Positions 49,373 through 61,198 of a stretch of DNA of 64,000 nt are shown in pieces. Under the pieces are notes generated by a model. It saw only the letters and a program-made list of their open reading frames with translations, was not told the DNA's origin and did not search any database. The translations under genes were made by a program, and so were the position numbers. This DNA is from Diploscapter coronatus (Eukaryota > Nematoda > Chromadorea > Rhabditida > Rhabditidae): NCBI GenBank assembly GCA_964036155.1, contig OZ038422.1, forward strand, positions 85,955,201 to 86,019,200. The letters run 5' to 3'. Every line of letters begins with the position of its first letter. Position 1 is the stretch's first letter.

Positions 49373-52300
49373 ATGACCATAGCCGAGGAGCTGGAACGAC
49401 TCTCAGCAGCGCAGGACGACCACCACGAAGAGAACAACAAGACCGAGAAGTGCGAATTAAGTGAGTCAATCAATCTTACTACTAAATGATATATATTTTA
49501 ATTTAAAATGTTTCAAATTTGAACTTGTAGCTGAAACTTTATAAGTAAGATAGTCTTTGAAATTTTAGTCATCTGTTTCAAAATAGCTAAATTTAAAGAT
49601 ATGGTTCATTTTCTAGTTTCGGAAGTTGGCAATCTACATGCTGATTAGTTGATATTGAATTTTTTAGCGTTTAAAAATTTAAACATGAATGCAAAAATTA
49701 ATGATGCTTTCTGCAACCATGAAAGACCTTGATTAATTATTTTATACAAAACTGCTGTATTTTCGGGTTTAGAATTTTCAAACAACATCATTTCTGATTT
49801 TTCATCTGCGCGAAGCCTACCATTAAATCAAAACATTTCGCCGCCTACTTTTCAAGATATAATTTTCGAAATATAGGTCAGATTAAACTACACTAAATCA
49901 TTTTATATCCTAAAAATAGCAAAAATAATTCCTACCAACTTCTGGTATCTTAATAAATCTTGGAATCAATGAAAATTTTACGTCATCCTATCATATGCTT
50001 ATGATCGTTTCCAATTGTTACCGAAAATGTTTTTTTTTGGATTTTGCAAAAATCGGGGCAAAATGCTGGAATTCCTTTAATTTTGAAATTGTATCTGGTC
50101 GAATTTCAGCTAGCATATCCTTTAAAAATGAATGTAAATATCGGATTTGTCAGAGAAAATTGGAAATACCGTGGAAAATTGAGATTCCCAAGGAAAAGAT
50201 GGAGCTTTCTAGTTATTACGTAGCTTTCTCGTGATATTTCGTTAACTTTCTTTATTCATTCAGCGTTTTTATTCATCACGTCTCTAGCTCATATCTTATT
50301 TCAATGGGTTCCTCGAAAAAGCGGATTTTATACATTCAAATCGGGTTTGGGGTTATATTCTTCAGCATTAAGATGGAGATTTTGGTTGATTCGAACCCGA
50401 AATTAGAGAAGAGATTCATTTGAAGCGCAAGAAAATTCCTATTGCAAATATGAACTTTGAAAATCGGCAAAACAATAACAAAGTAATTAAAACACAAATT
50501 CAGATTTTCATAATCCATTTTAAATGATGGCACTGTTCAAATTTTAAATGTAATGGCCAAAACGAAGCAACTAATAGTTTAAAAATTACACGAAATTAAT
50601 AAGTATTAATCTGAAACACATATGAAAATAGTGTTTTTTTAAATGAATAAATCAATTGTCAGACGGTTGGAATTCCTCGAAGAGCGTAGCGCCTGGAGTG
50701 CCTCGCGCGAGGCTCGTAGCCAAAGACGGTCGGACGCTCTACAAAAATGTCGAATTGCCGGAGAGATATCGGGTCACTCTCAAGTAAGGCTTAAATTATG
50801 TGTTGTTAAATATTGCACAATAGAGGTCTTTCCAATAATAAGCACTGATTCAATTTCTTTTGTAGTTTTTTGAAACTTATTTGAAACGCTCTGTTGATTT
50901 CTAACTTAATTGCTGATAAAATATTACGTTATTAGTTCCTCTGTTGCAGACGTTGCGCAGCGTTTTCGAACCACATGAAACGAGATGGTTGATATTTTCG
51001 AGAGACGAAAATAAGACATGCTCTTTTTCCTTCTCTTTCGGATAGACACACGATTTCGTTTCATGCGGTTAACCGCGCTGCTCGAAAACGCTGCGCAACG
51101 TCTGTTCCGTTGCTTGGGGTTTGATTACAAATTCAAATTTGAATATCATGTCTAAATACTCAGAAAGATGTTTCAAAATTTTCAGAAACTGGTTTCACTT
51201 GGTGATCGAATGCAACTGGCGAAGCGTGACGGTTCTGTTTGCTGGCGGCTTTCTATTTTCTTGGAGCTTCTTCGGATTCTGCTATTACCTTATCACAATG
51301 CATCATGGGTATAAAAAGGTAGAGCTTATCATTTTATCGCAATCTTACTAGCTTGACATTAATAAAATATACTTCGGCGCGTCGGGGCATACTGTAATAA
51401 CCTTTGGAAATCTTATAATGTCGAGATATTTATTTGAACATATCTAGGAAGAGTTAGCAGATATCAACCATTTTGAAATTTAATCTGGTATTCTAAGCGG
51501 CGCGGGCTATTAGTCATATAAAATCTCATGTCATCAAGGAATTTCATGAAGCGTATCTTTAATCACTGGTGGAGCTGTAAATTTGAGACCCGATCAGGCA
51601 TTGAAGCCCGACATGATAAAAGGGGGACAGAAAACGACGAGATAACATAGGAGGCATAGAGTGCAAAAGAGGCGCGAAGGAGAGGGAGAAAGACCCGATC
51701 GGGTTTTACTCGAGTCTAAGCTTGTAACCCTGATAACTGATATTTTTCATGCCAAAATTAGTCCTTCAATTTATCATGATTCACCCTTATTTTCATTATG
51801 TCAGAATTCGAATTCCCCCAAAATCGCCCCATTACGCCCACCGCCAATCGTCAATGTTTCATTGTATTGTCTTTTGCATTCGCTGCTAAAATGCGCGCGC
51901 ACGCGTATTTTCTTCCGACGCGAAAATTTGAAACCTCGAAGGGCGAATGTTTTATGCACGAGCACCGCATAACGAGAATGCCTAATTATTCGACTCACGT
52001 CAAAACCCGCTCCTCTCACCACGAATATTGCAGAAACACTACAAAAAGATTGAAAATCGAACACTTAAAATATAGAGGTGGTGATGATTTTGAAAAGTTT
52101 TGGGCAAAGAATTCTTTTTAAAGTGTATCAAAGATCAAAAGTAGCGAAATTTGAAAACTCTTTAAGTAATTGTACAAGTTTTAGGAAGGCAACGTAACGT
52201 GCATAGAAAATGTTGATTCGCTTATCACTGCGTTCTTATTCAGGTAAGCTCTTAAAATACGTTGCAAAATATCTCAGGAGTAAAAGAATAGAGCAATTGT

Positions 52301-55047
52301 TTCAATACAACGCCCGATCTTCTCCTCTAGGTTAAAAATTGAAGAGCCTAAAAACTCTCTACAACTTTGCAAATACCTTTGCTGGATGAGGTTTTCATGA
52401 TTTATGTTGGTCCTTGTATCCAGCCTCTTGTATTCCACACCAACTCACTTTTTTTCTTTTCCCCTACCCCCTTCCCTACTCTCTCCTCAAAAAGTGGATT
52501 TAGAATATAAAAGGCCTTTGCATCCAGTTTTTAACCATAAAACAATCAACAATCATTTCTCTATTATTCTTTACTTCATTCTAGGCTTCTGGAAAGCATT
52601 TTTGCAGTTTTTCGATTTATCTTTTATGCTTGAGATGTTCCCTACAAAGGAGTTTGCATGTTTTACCTCTTTTCCAAATATTCGGCTAACTTTTTTCTTA
52701 TCTTCTCCAAAGATCAGCTCATTTCTTTCAAGCTGTACATTGTGACGTAGGCAAGGGGCGTTCCCATGAATAGCCGAGATAGCATTGAAAATGAAGAGAG
52801 ATAGAAAGAAGTTAGAAACTTCCGAATGAGGAATTGCATTTCACGCGGACTGCATTGATGACAAGTCAAAGTGAGCTGGAAACAAGCAGATTTTTGAGAA
52901 ATAGTGTTGGAAAGATAAGGAGAAAGAAAGATAATATGGAGAAGGGAAGAAGGAAAAGGAATTTCCCTTTCAAGTCACATCCTAGACAGCTCAAGTTCTG
53001 GCCAAGTCAGGTGGGGTGAGTCCTCGAATCAGGGAAGCAGACTAGACAAATTTTAAATAAAGGGGTCGGAAATAGAAAATTCGACGTAGGAGGAACTAGT
53101 AAAGAGTTTTTAAAGGACGCAGGAATGAAATTCTGAAGATATTTTAATTTTTAATTTTCAGCGTCGAAGCCCAACATACAATAGGATTCGGATTTCGGTA
53201 AGAATTTTCAATTTTAGATAAGTATTCTACTCTTCATCATTAAATTCATGAGATTGGGGGTCTTAATAAAAATCAATTCTTAGATACATGACGGATCAAT
53301 GTTCTGGAGCAGTGTTTACTCTAACGTTACAGTGCATTTGTGGCGTGTTTCTGCAGACGATGTTAGCTGGAATCGTCGTAGCTAAAGTCCTGAGGCCCAA
53401 GAAGCGACGACAGGCTAGTCATTCTGAAATAAAATCATCGAGCTTAAATTAGAGAAAAGAAAAACTAAAATATTTGTGGATAAAATCCTCGTTAACAAAT
53501 ACAAATTGTACAATTCGTGCAATAGATATAAATGCGAACGAACGATGAAATTAATATTTCTAACATGCAAATATGAAATGTCTCTATGGTATGCAATATA
53601 TCACAAATATGAATTATCTATGATTCGAAAACCCCAAGATTGAATGAATTTATAAAGTATTTTGATTAACACAATCCCCAACTGATAATTACCGACACAT
53701 TTAAGGAAATGCGCTTTTCCCGGCTGGCAGTGATCGGTCCGTTGGACGAGCACGATCAGACACCCACATTGATGATTCGACTGGCCGACATTCAAGAGAG
53801 GTTATTCCTCGCTGAGTCCCATGTCAGGCTCTATATGGTCTCGAGCAGGTTAAATAAGGTCAATTTTTACCTAATTAAATAAATTTCACCTTCTTTTCTT
53901 TTGGCAACTTGAAAGCCATGAGGTACACGAAATATTGAGAAATAGTGTGGGGAAAGAAAGCTATTATCCCCCGTATTCTATCATAACGCCCTATACTATT
54001 TCGCGCTATGTCTTGCGGTCTCCAAATAGTTTTTCTTTTCATTAAAAATAGAGAGTTGGATAAGCTAATTTTAAAGCTCGTTTTGGATTTCAAACTATAG
54101 AGAAAAATTATCAAAAATATCTATTTTAAAGTTTTCCAAGACTCAGACTTTGATCAGATTTTATCACCTGTTATTTTCATATCTAGACTGATATGATACA
54201 AAATTTTATAATTCATAATCATTTGATAAATAACTTTAATAGAGTGCGCGTAAGGTCGTAAAATTTACTACGACCTCAGAGAAGTTTGTTACTTTGCTCG
54301 TTTTTAGAGATCATATTTAATCCTCGGACACTAATACCTAAATCCCTCATTTTAACTCGTCAACTTAAAGACGTAAATTTTCCAATTTTCAGAACGGTGA
54401 TCGAGAGTTAGTCGGATTTAAAGACATAAACGTTGGGTACGATGCTGGGTGGGATCGAGTTCTACTTTTATGGTATAGAAATTATAAATTTGTAAAAATT
54501 TCAACAAAAAATTTGAATATTTAGGCCCATAGTAATTCGACATTTGATCGATGAGAATTCGCCATTTCATGGAATGAGCAAGCAAGATATCGAGGTTTCA
54601 AAAATAATATAATCAAAAATGAATGCAATTTTAGAACGGCAATTTCGAATTGATAATGACAGTCGAAGGCATCGTCGAAGCCACAGGCATGACGTTCCAA
54701 GCGCGAACTTCCTTTATACCGGATGAAATTCAGTGGGGCTACCGGTAAATTTTAGTTAACATTACGAATTTCATCAATTTTAACATAGTTTCGCATTACA
54801 TCTCTATTTTCTCAAAAATAACTTAGAATGAATTTAATCATTTTAAAATTTAGATTCAAGCCAATGGTCATGATGAATGAGAAGACGTGCAAGTACGAGG
54901 TCCATTATAACTTATTTGATCAAGTAGAAAGGTAAGACTAACGTTGAAATTAATATTAAAATTAAAATTAATTTTAGAGTACCTGATTTCGACCCTCAGA
55001 CAAGTGAAGATGAAGAACCGCATAAATACGCTTCCGGATTTACTTGA
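49373..55047 (+). CDS. Inward-rectifier potassium channel (Kir) subunit
   Basis: A two-TM K+ channel subunit that assembles as a tetramer in the plasma membrane. Exons are 49373-49460, 50663-50783, 51186-51318, 52185-52243, 53162-53197, 53284-53413, 53706-53858, 54393-54472, 54525-54594, 54635-54744, 54854-54931 and 54978-55047. They sum to 1128 nt and 375 residues, with every phase consistent. Parts in order: acidic N-terminus; ARLVAKDG; the WR-containing slide/M1 region ([19 protein letters not shown]); pore helix ITAFLFSVEAQ; selectivity filter TIGFG at 140-144; M2 to [10 protein letters not shown]; then the cytoplasmic beta domain with [39 protein letters not shown] and [24 protein letters not shown] (here cut for length) and a DEEP-rich tail. 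The filter has Phe where Kir channels nearly always have Tyr, and His139 replaces the usual Thr. The donor after 53413 is GC. Nematode members are called irk genes. Confidence 0.93.
50947..51104. repeat. MITE with perfect 23-bp terminal inverted repeats
   Basis: It lies in Kir intron 2. It begins CAGACGTTGCGCAGCG and ends CGCTGCGCAACGTCTG; the first 23 bases are the exact reverse complement of the last 23. Inner parts (CATGAAACGAGAT / ATTTCGTTTCATG) also pair. The intact ends suggest a recent insertion. Confidence 0.8.
52423..52516. repeat. Inverted-repeat element, family B
   Basis: It lies in Kir intron 4. The left end GCCTCTTGTATTCCACACC pairs with a diverged right end (GGATTTAGAATATAAAAGGC). 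The centre CCCCTACCCCCTTCCCTACT recalls the copy at 22054. Confidence 0.65.
53903..54029. repeat. Miniature inverted-repeat element, family A
   Basis: It lies in Kir intron 7. GGCAACTTGAAAGCCATGAG near the left end mirrors the right end (CTTGCGGTCTCCAAATAG). CTATTTCGCGC is the family core word. Confidence 0.65.
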
Positions 55048-56233
55048 ACTTAAAAATGCTAGAGCTCCTGCAATATGTTGAAATTATGCTAATTCAAGAG
55101 TTTTAATCGCTTAGATTTTCAAATAGCTCAAAATTGCCTACAAAGTCATTGAAAATAATCTCCTCATGAAATAATTTTAGAACAAGTGTTATATTGACGT
55201 GCCAAGCTATTGAAACTAGAGTATTATTGTTATTTTGAGATCTTTAGATATGATTCAATATGTAAAATACGGGTTCATAACGATTCAGACAATGTTCGGT
55301 TTAGAAAGGAATACAATGTAAAATACCAATAATGAAATATTATTTTAATGAAAATTATTGCGCTTTTATCGACTATTTTAAAGTGGGCAGTAATTTTCAT
55401 AAACTGAAACGAAAAATCTAAAATCGAATTACCACTTAAAAGTGACACCAGAGATAGGAGATTTTGGACTTTTATTTTAGATTTTGCGGCAATTTTGCTC
55501 AACTCAGTGATCTCTTTTCGGATTTATAAAATACCGATTTGTCCGGTTTCAAGTCCACCAAATTATCGCGTATTGCAATATCAACTTCGAGTCAAATTCA
55601 GCAAAGACGTGTAGTTTTGTAACATTAATAATTTTAATTCTAGTTATATTTCTATGAAATACTATGTGCAAATTGTAAGCATTTGTATGCATCGAATAAA
55701 TCATTATCATTTAAATCGAATTCTTCAAACATTTGTTGTGAAATATTTAATCTCTGAAAATAATTTAAGATTATAATGAATAGTGAGGTAAATTGTAATC
55801 AAGGAAATATGCATCTGAAAGATTATCGTACAATTTGTCATTGCGAAACCTAAATTTGTGGAAGTTCAGAGTTTAAAAGTCAAAATTAAATCCATAATGA
55901 ATCATTTCCATAAAATGATGACAAAAGTTCATTTGTCATTAATCTTTTTAGAAAAATCTGCATTATGTTTGTGTTTAATTGTCGACTTTTTGATAAGCTG
56001 ATAAAAATTATGCCGCTGAAATAAACCAAACACTCGGCTAATAGGGTTCCAGTGCAAATTTTGGCATTTTTGCCAATAATCACCTCTAATTTACTACCTT
56101 AAGATGTAATTGATTATTTTTTTCGAAATAATAAATAGAATATTTGACATAATTATGCTAATTCATATGAAATAGAAAATTTTTCTTCATATTTTTCCGC
56201 TAAATACTCAAATTTAGATATTTTTGTAAAATT
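55048..56233. other. Intergenic spacer, Kir to carboxypeptidase
   Basis: Very AT-rich, with several ATAAA-type words but no clear gene. Two minus-strand open frames (55275-55502 and 55886-56083) are low-complexity and uncalled. Confidence 0.5.
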
Positions 56234-59200
56234 ATGCTAATTATTCTGGTAACTAGTTTAATAGCGTTGGCAAGATGTGCCCCAGATGACGAACTTATTA
56301 CCTATCTCCCCAATATGTCAGAGCCATTTCGATCTAAGCATTATGCGGGATATCTTCCGATAGCCGATGAAAAACAACTATTTTATTGGTATAGATCGAA
56401 TACTATGATAGCCAAATATCATGATTTATTCTAATTATAGGTATGTCGAATCGGAATCTGACCCTGCAAAGGATCCAGTAGTTTTATGGTTGAATGGAGG
56501 TTTTATCTTCAATTTATAAAAAAAAAAGTTAAAGCTGACAAACTTTAGGTCCCGGCTGTAGTAGTTTACAAGGCTTGCTGATAGAAATGGGCCCTTTACG
56601 GTACAAATAAAAACACATTTACATGTTTAATGACTATTTCAGAGTTATGAACTTTGGAAAATACGTCACTAGAAACCCATACACTTGGAATAGAGTTAGA
56701 AAAATTTGAATAAATTGGGCAATTTACATAAGAATTTTCAGTACGCTAGCATAATTTACCTGGATCAGCCCGCTGGCGTTGGTCTATCGTACCGACCCGA
56801 TAATCAGACAGGACATTCTTACACGGACGGCGAATGCGCTGATGATAATCTGGAAGCCTTGAGGCTGTGGTTTGACGTGAATTTTCAAATTTAAGATCAG
56901 ATATTATCAATGACCGATAGCCTGAGACAAAATAAAAGTGAAGAAGATTTGATGCATGGAAATTAGTGCGTCGCCTACAACTCACTCAACGACATTTCTC
57001 CATTCAAAAATGACGTTGACGACTATTTAAAATTACGCAATGCACATTTTGCATAGTCGAATTTGTGCGCATCGTTTATTTTGTCTCGGGTTATCGGTCA
57101 TCAATAATAAAGAAAAATGAGTTACAGAAATTTCCGGAACGGAAAACTAATGAATTTTACATAATGGGAGAGTCCTATGCCGGGGTTTACATTCCTATGT
57201 TAGGAGTCCGACTTTTGAACGTTTCGATCGCGAACTTCAAGGTTTCGTCTTCTCTTTAAAAATTTGACAATCCAAATTTCAGGGAATTTTGATCGGGAAT
57301 GGACTTTTGGATGATCAGATCAACTTCAACACTCAAATCTACTACACCTACTATCACGGACTGGTGGACGAAACGTAGTTTTTTTTTTTTTTTTTTTTTT
57401 AAATAATTCGACAACCGCCGAAAGCTAACTGAATTTAGTATTCAATCATTTATTATCAAAAATTCTAAGACATTTACATTAAAAATGCAAATTTGCGCGA
57501 TGTTTAGTCTGTATCAAACTACCATCGACACTTGCTGTCAGCCCCAAGGCGCGAATTGCGACTTCTATTCGATTTTCCGACAAAACGCTTCGGAATGCAC
57601 TGATTTGGTTCGTTCTTTTTCCTTTCCAAAATACAAAAATCGAAATCGGGAAATTCAGGTCAACCAACTGTCGTATGCGTTTTACATGGCTGGACTGGAT
57701 CCGTACTTCCTTTATTTCTCGTGTTATCTTGATCCTAGTGGAGACAAGGCGGATTTATTTATTTGTAATTTTTATTTTTCAATCATTTTCGCAATTTCAG
57801 TCTATCGTACCCGATTGCTCTCACCATGACGATTACATCAACTATCTGAACGATCCAACGGTTAGACAAGCTCTGAAAATCCCTTCGAACGTGCCCAAAT
57901 ACGCAAGTTGCAAGTAAAACCTTCATTTTGTTATTGTTGAAGATTTGAAAATTTATAACATTTCCAGCCCTTACATCGAAGATTATTACGATCAAACTGA
58001 TGAAACGCATACGGTATCGCAGAAGGATAACGTCCTGGCGTTGATCAAGGCTGGAATTCGGGTAGGAACATGTGGCAACTGCTATTTGACGAGACGACGA
58101 GGCCTATCTTTTCTCACACTATTTCGCCCTACTTTCTTCCTTCGCCTATCCCTTAACTATAGGTCTCATCATCTTGCCATATAGCAAATTGCCGGAAAAT
58201 GTCGGATAATTGTGTAATTCCGACGAAATTTTGTAGGTCGGCAAACTCTTCACGAGAAATTTTGGATCCAACAAATTTTAGGTCGGAATTTTCAATGGTG
58301 ACTCCGACGCGATATGCAACGTTGCTCAAAACTCGCAATTCGTTCGGGGGCTCGGTCTGAATCTAACGATGCCTGCAGCTTACTATACGGATGAAACACA
58401 GCTCCCCGATGCTATCGGAATGCTGACTCAGTATCAGGGTAATCTCACAAAACAACTAATCGACAGAAGCTTGTATGTGTGCGTTTAAAAGTATTCTTGA
58501 AAACTCATTTCTTCTGAAGAGTCGTGTATCTTTAGGGATTTCCCGTTTGAGCATACCAGCAATTTGTCAACAATGTAACTTTGATAATTTTGCTCATAAT
58601 ATTTTTGCCAGAAATTTGATACGCTCCAAAGAAAAGCCTGAGCGTTTCATTGCATATGAAATTAGTCATCCGGCTTCAAGTGTTTCCTAATTCAAATATT
58701 TCGACTAGCTAATTGTAAGCTTTTTATAACATTTTTCCTCTACGATATCAAACTATACACGCATATCTTATCGCCGAAACGCCAGAAAAGTCGTTCACAT
58801 TTTTGCAATCCTCCGGTATTTTGTTGTTTTGCGCAAGCGCGTCCTGGCCCTATTGCACAGGTACTCCTCGGCCCCTGACCCAGGGCCCTGGACCACAAGA
58901 CCCCTAGACAGAAAGCGAGCGAGGGGCTCTTTATCTCTCCTCTTTGCCTCTCAAATTCCCTTGCTCTCTAACCGACCATATTATCCTGCAATTTCCCAGA
59001 GCACTAAACGCGACTGACAGAATCAAAGACATAAGAGGGCAGTCATAAAATCCCTCAAGTACTGTAACATAATATGGAGGAAAGTGCTTGAAACTGAGGT
59101 TTTTAAATTGCAAGAAGTTGCACAACTAATAAGTTATACAATGATTTAAAACATAATTCGAAAATTTTTGAAACACACAAGTTAAATTTCAGGCGTCGAT

Positions 59201-60238
59201 TTTCTGACGATCAAAGGCGGAGGACACTTTCCGGCTTCAACCAACCAAAAACCGAAGGAGGCTCTGCAGGCATGAATTTTATACCTGGAAGACCAAAAGG
59301 CTACGGTATTTTCAGGTATTCGTCAACTTCATCCTTCAACAAAACTACAGTACTACTCAGCCTCCGGATCTCGCAGTTTGGGTGGGTTTAGTCTTTGAAA
59401 TTTTGCCTTTATGCAACTCAGCGTTCAAGCAGCGTATCCGCATGGATCCATGTGGACCCACAGTTATGAATTGCGGATCCATGTGGGGTAATTTGCGGAT
59501 TCGCAGTTTTTGTGGATGCAAGTGGACCAATGTGGATCCATGTGGATTCACAATTTGCAAATTTGTGGATCCGTGTGGATCCACATTCAATCACATCGTC
59601 CCACAGCACTGCGGATCCGCAAATTACCCCACATGGATACGCAGTTTGAACGCTGAGAAGGAAAGATGTTATTGAGCAGCATTCTGTTCTTCTAAAGAAA
59701 TTATCGTTTTTTGATCCTTTCTCAATACCATCTTTCTTAAAACCTAGAAAAAAACTACATCTTTCTTTTATAGAGCACGAGTTCTACGCCCAACACCCTG
59801 AGTAGCCTTTATTCAACAACCACGGTTTACGTTTCGTCAACAAATAAAGTTATAACTACATCATCATCGAATAACCCAAGCACGCATATCACAGCTACTA
59901 CCACTGTAAGTAGAGATGTTTTGAGAAAGAAAAATATCTCATTTTTTCGTTGAATAAAATATGAATACTTCTATGAAGTATCTGCCACAACTCATATCAG
60001 TAGCGCCTCAAAACTTATGACTACATTCTATATTTCAACCACAACTGGAGTAAGTTTAAACATTCTAAGTAGCAGCATTTTAGAAAATTGAAATACCTGA
60101 TTCCTCCAATCCAGCCATTATTTTTTTAAAAATAAATCTTAATTTCAGAAATCGACCCCACGTATGTCACTATCGATCGGCACAACATTGGTCATGCTGA
60201 TAACGAGCTTTATTTTCAATCAACTCTTTCAATTGTAA
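56234..60238 (+). CDS. Serine carboxypeptidase (S10, cathepsin A-like), membrane-anchored
   Basis: A secretory-pathway serine protease that trims C-terminal residues. Catalytic-part exons are 56234-56388, 56441-56499, 56549-56600, 56643-56694, 56742-56876, 57128-57241, 57283-57374, 57508-57607, 57659-57748, 57801-57913, 57968-58061, 58282-58438, 59193-59269 and 59316-59381 (452 codons, all in phase). A signal peptide starts the protein. The oxyanion motif LWLNGGPGCSS, GESYAG with Ser167, GDSDAIC with Asp361 and GGGHFPA with His416 are all present, so it should be active. Next come a Ser/Thr-rich stalk exon (59774-59905), another near 59979-60049 whose phase I could not join, and the last exon 60149-60238 ending in a hydrophobic tail (GTTLVMLITSFIF). 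The tail suggests a GPI or transmembrane anchor, unusual for this family. Donors after 57748 and 59269 are GC. Confidence 0.88.
56903..57108. repeat. MITE in carboxypeptidase intron 5
   Basis: The left end ATTATCAATGACCGATAGCC followed by TGAGACAAAATAAA is mirrored by TTTATTTTGTCTCGGGTTAT and CGGTCATCAATAAT at the right end. About 30 of 34 end positions match. No ORF of note. Confidence 0.75.
58073..58193. repeat. Miniature inverted-repeat element, family A
   Basis: It lies in carboxypeptidase intron 11. The left arm GGCAACTGCTATTTGACGAG mirrors a right arm ending CCATATAGCAAATTGCC. CACACTATTTCGCCCTA is the family core. Confidence 0.65.
59417..59657. repeat. MITE with internal GGATCC-rich repeats
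   Basis: It lies in the intron after 59381. The ends CTCAGCGTTCAA and TTGAACGCTGAG are exact inverted copies. Inside, the word TGTGGATCC or a variant recurs many times in both orientations, so the element folds in several ways. Open frames of 60-100 codons here are repeat artefacts. Confidence 0.75.
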
Positions 60239-61198
60239 CTTCATGCTCATCGAATTTTGTCAATAAATAATATTCAAATAGTAACAAAAATGGTAATTTA
60301 TGAGATTTTGATGGAATGGTTACCCGGTGACATGCCACATACGATCTGCCCGACCGAGGCAGCATCCCATCAACACCACATAAAATGGTACAAAATGGTA
60401 GATCTTACCAAAATAGCGAATTTTTAGAAGCTAGCGAAAATATCTGCAAGAGCATTTAGAGCTGTGGTTGTCGTTGAGAATGTTCTGGTCAGATAAGCAG
60501 CGAAAAGCGGGACTGACCAGCAGGGGCGGGGTCAAATATTCTAATTTATCCTAGACTGTTTTAGAGCCCTATGTTTTAACATGGGATAGGGATGTTGGGG
60601 ACTCTGCTAGAGCAGATAAGTCTCGAGGGCGGAGCTTGGTGACCCGACAAGATAGAGGGCTAGGGGCTCATTGGATAAGGCATAGGGACGCTGCAGAGAG
60701 GATGGGTCAAATCAATGAGGGGTCGGCAAAAATGCCTCAACAGAGCGGAGATGGAAAATATGGCAAAAACAAAAATTTAAATGACTAATGAAATAATACA
60801 TGAAAGTTAATAGTATGTTCTAAAATTGAGAAGAGTAGGATCTTAATGAAACTTACGTATTCAGATTTGATATCGGACTCCAATTCCTTGAAATCGCCGA
60901 TCAAATTAGGTTGCATGCCTAAGAAGTGAGGACGGTAGGTTATAATTAAGTTTCATTATTTAGAGTTGAATTTTAAAGAAACAGTTAATTCGGCATTTTC
61001 GGAAATATAAGCGCTAGTAGTTTATCAACTGCTAAATAGGGTCAAATCGATGGCAGAAAAACTCGGTTTGCCATGCATTCGAAGCTTATAGGTGCTTGTT
61101 TCAAAAATAGAACCAGCTTTCATGTAAACATTCTGATAAGCTTTAGTGCCAAGTTTATGTCAATAAGATATTTATTAAAATTAAGGTTAAATTTGATA
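60239..61198. other. Convergent spacer
   Basis: Between the carboxypeptidase 3' end (AATAAA at 60264) and the end of the minus-strand gene. It contains a G-rich stretch (60510-60730) with no gene. A short hydrophobic minus-strand frame near 60340-60400 was considered and dropped. Confidence 0.45.

Noticed and set aside
59357..59675. Three overlapping ORFs on both strands
   Set aside because: They are readings of the GGATCC-rich MITE.
60335..60410. Hydrophobic minus-strand frame as a last exon of the membrane-protein gene
   Set aside because: No proper acceptor and the phase does not match; the gene already has a natural stop at 61199.
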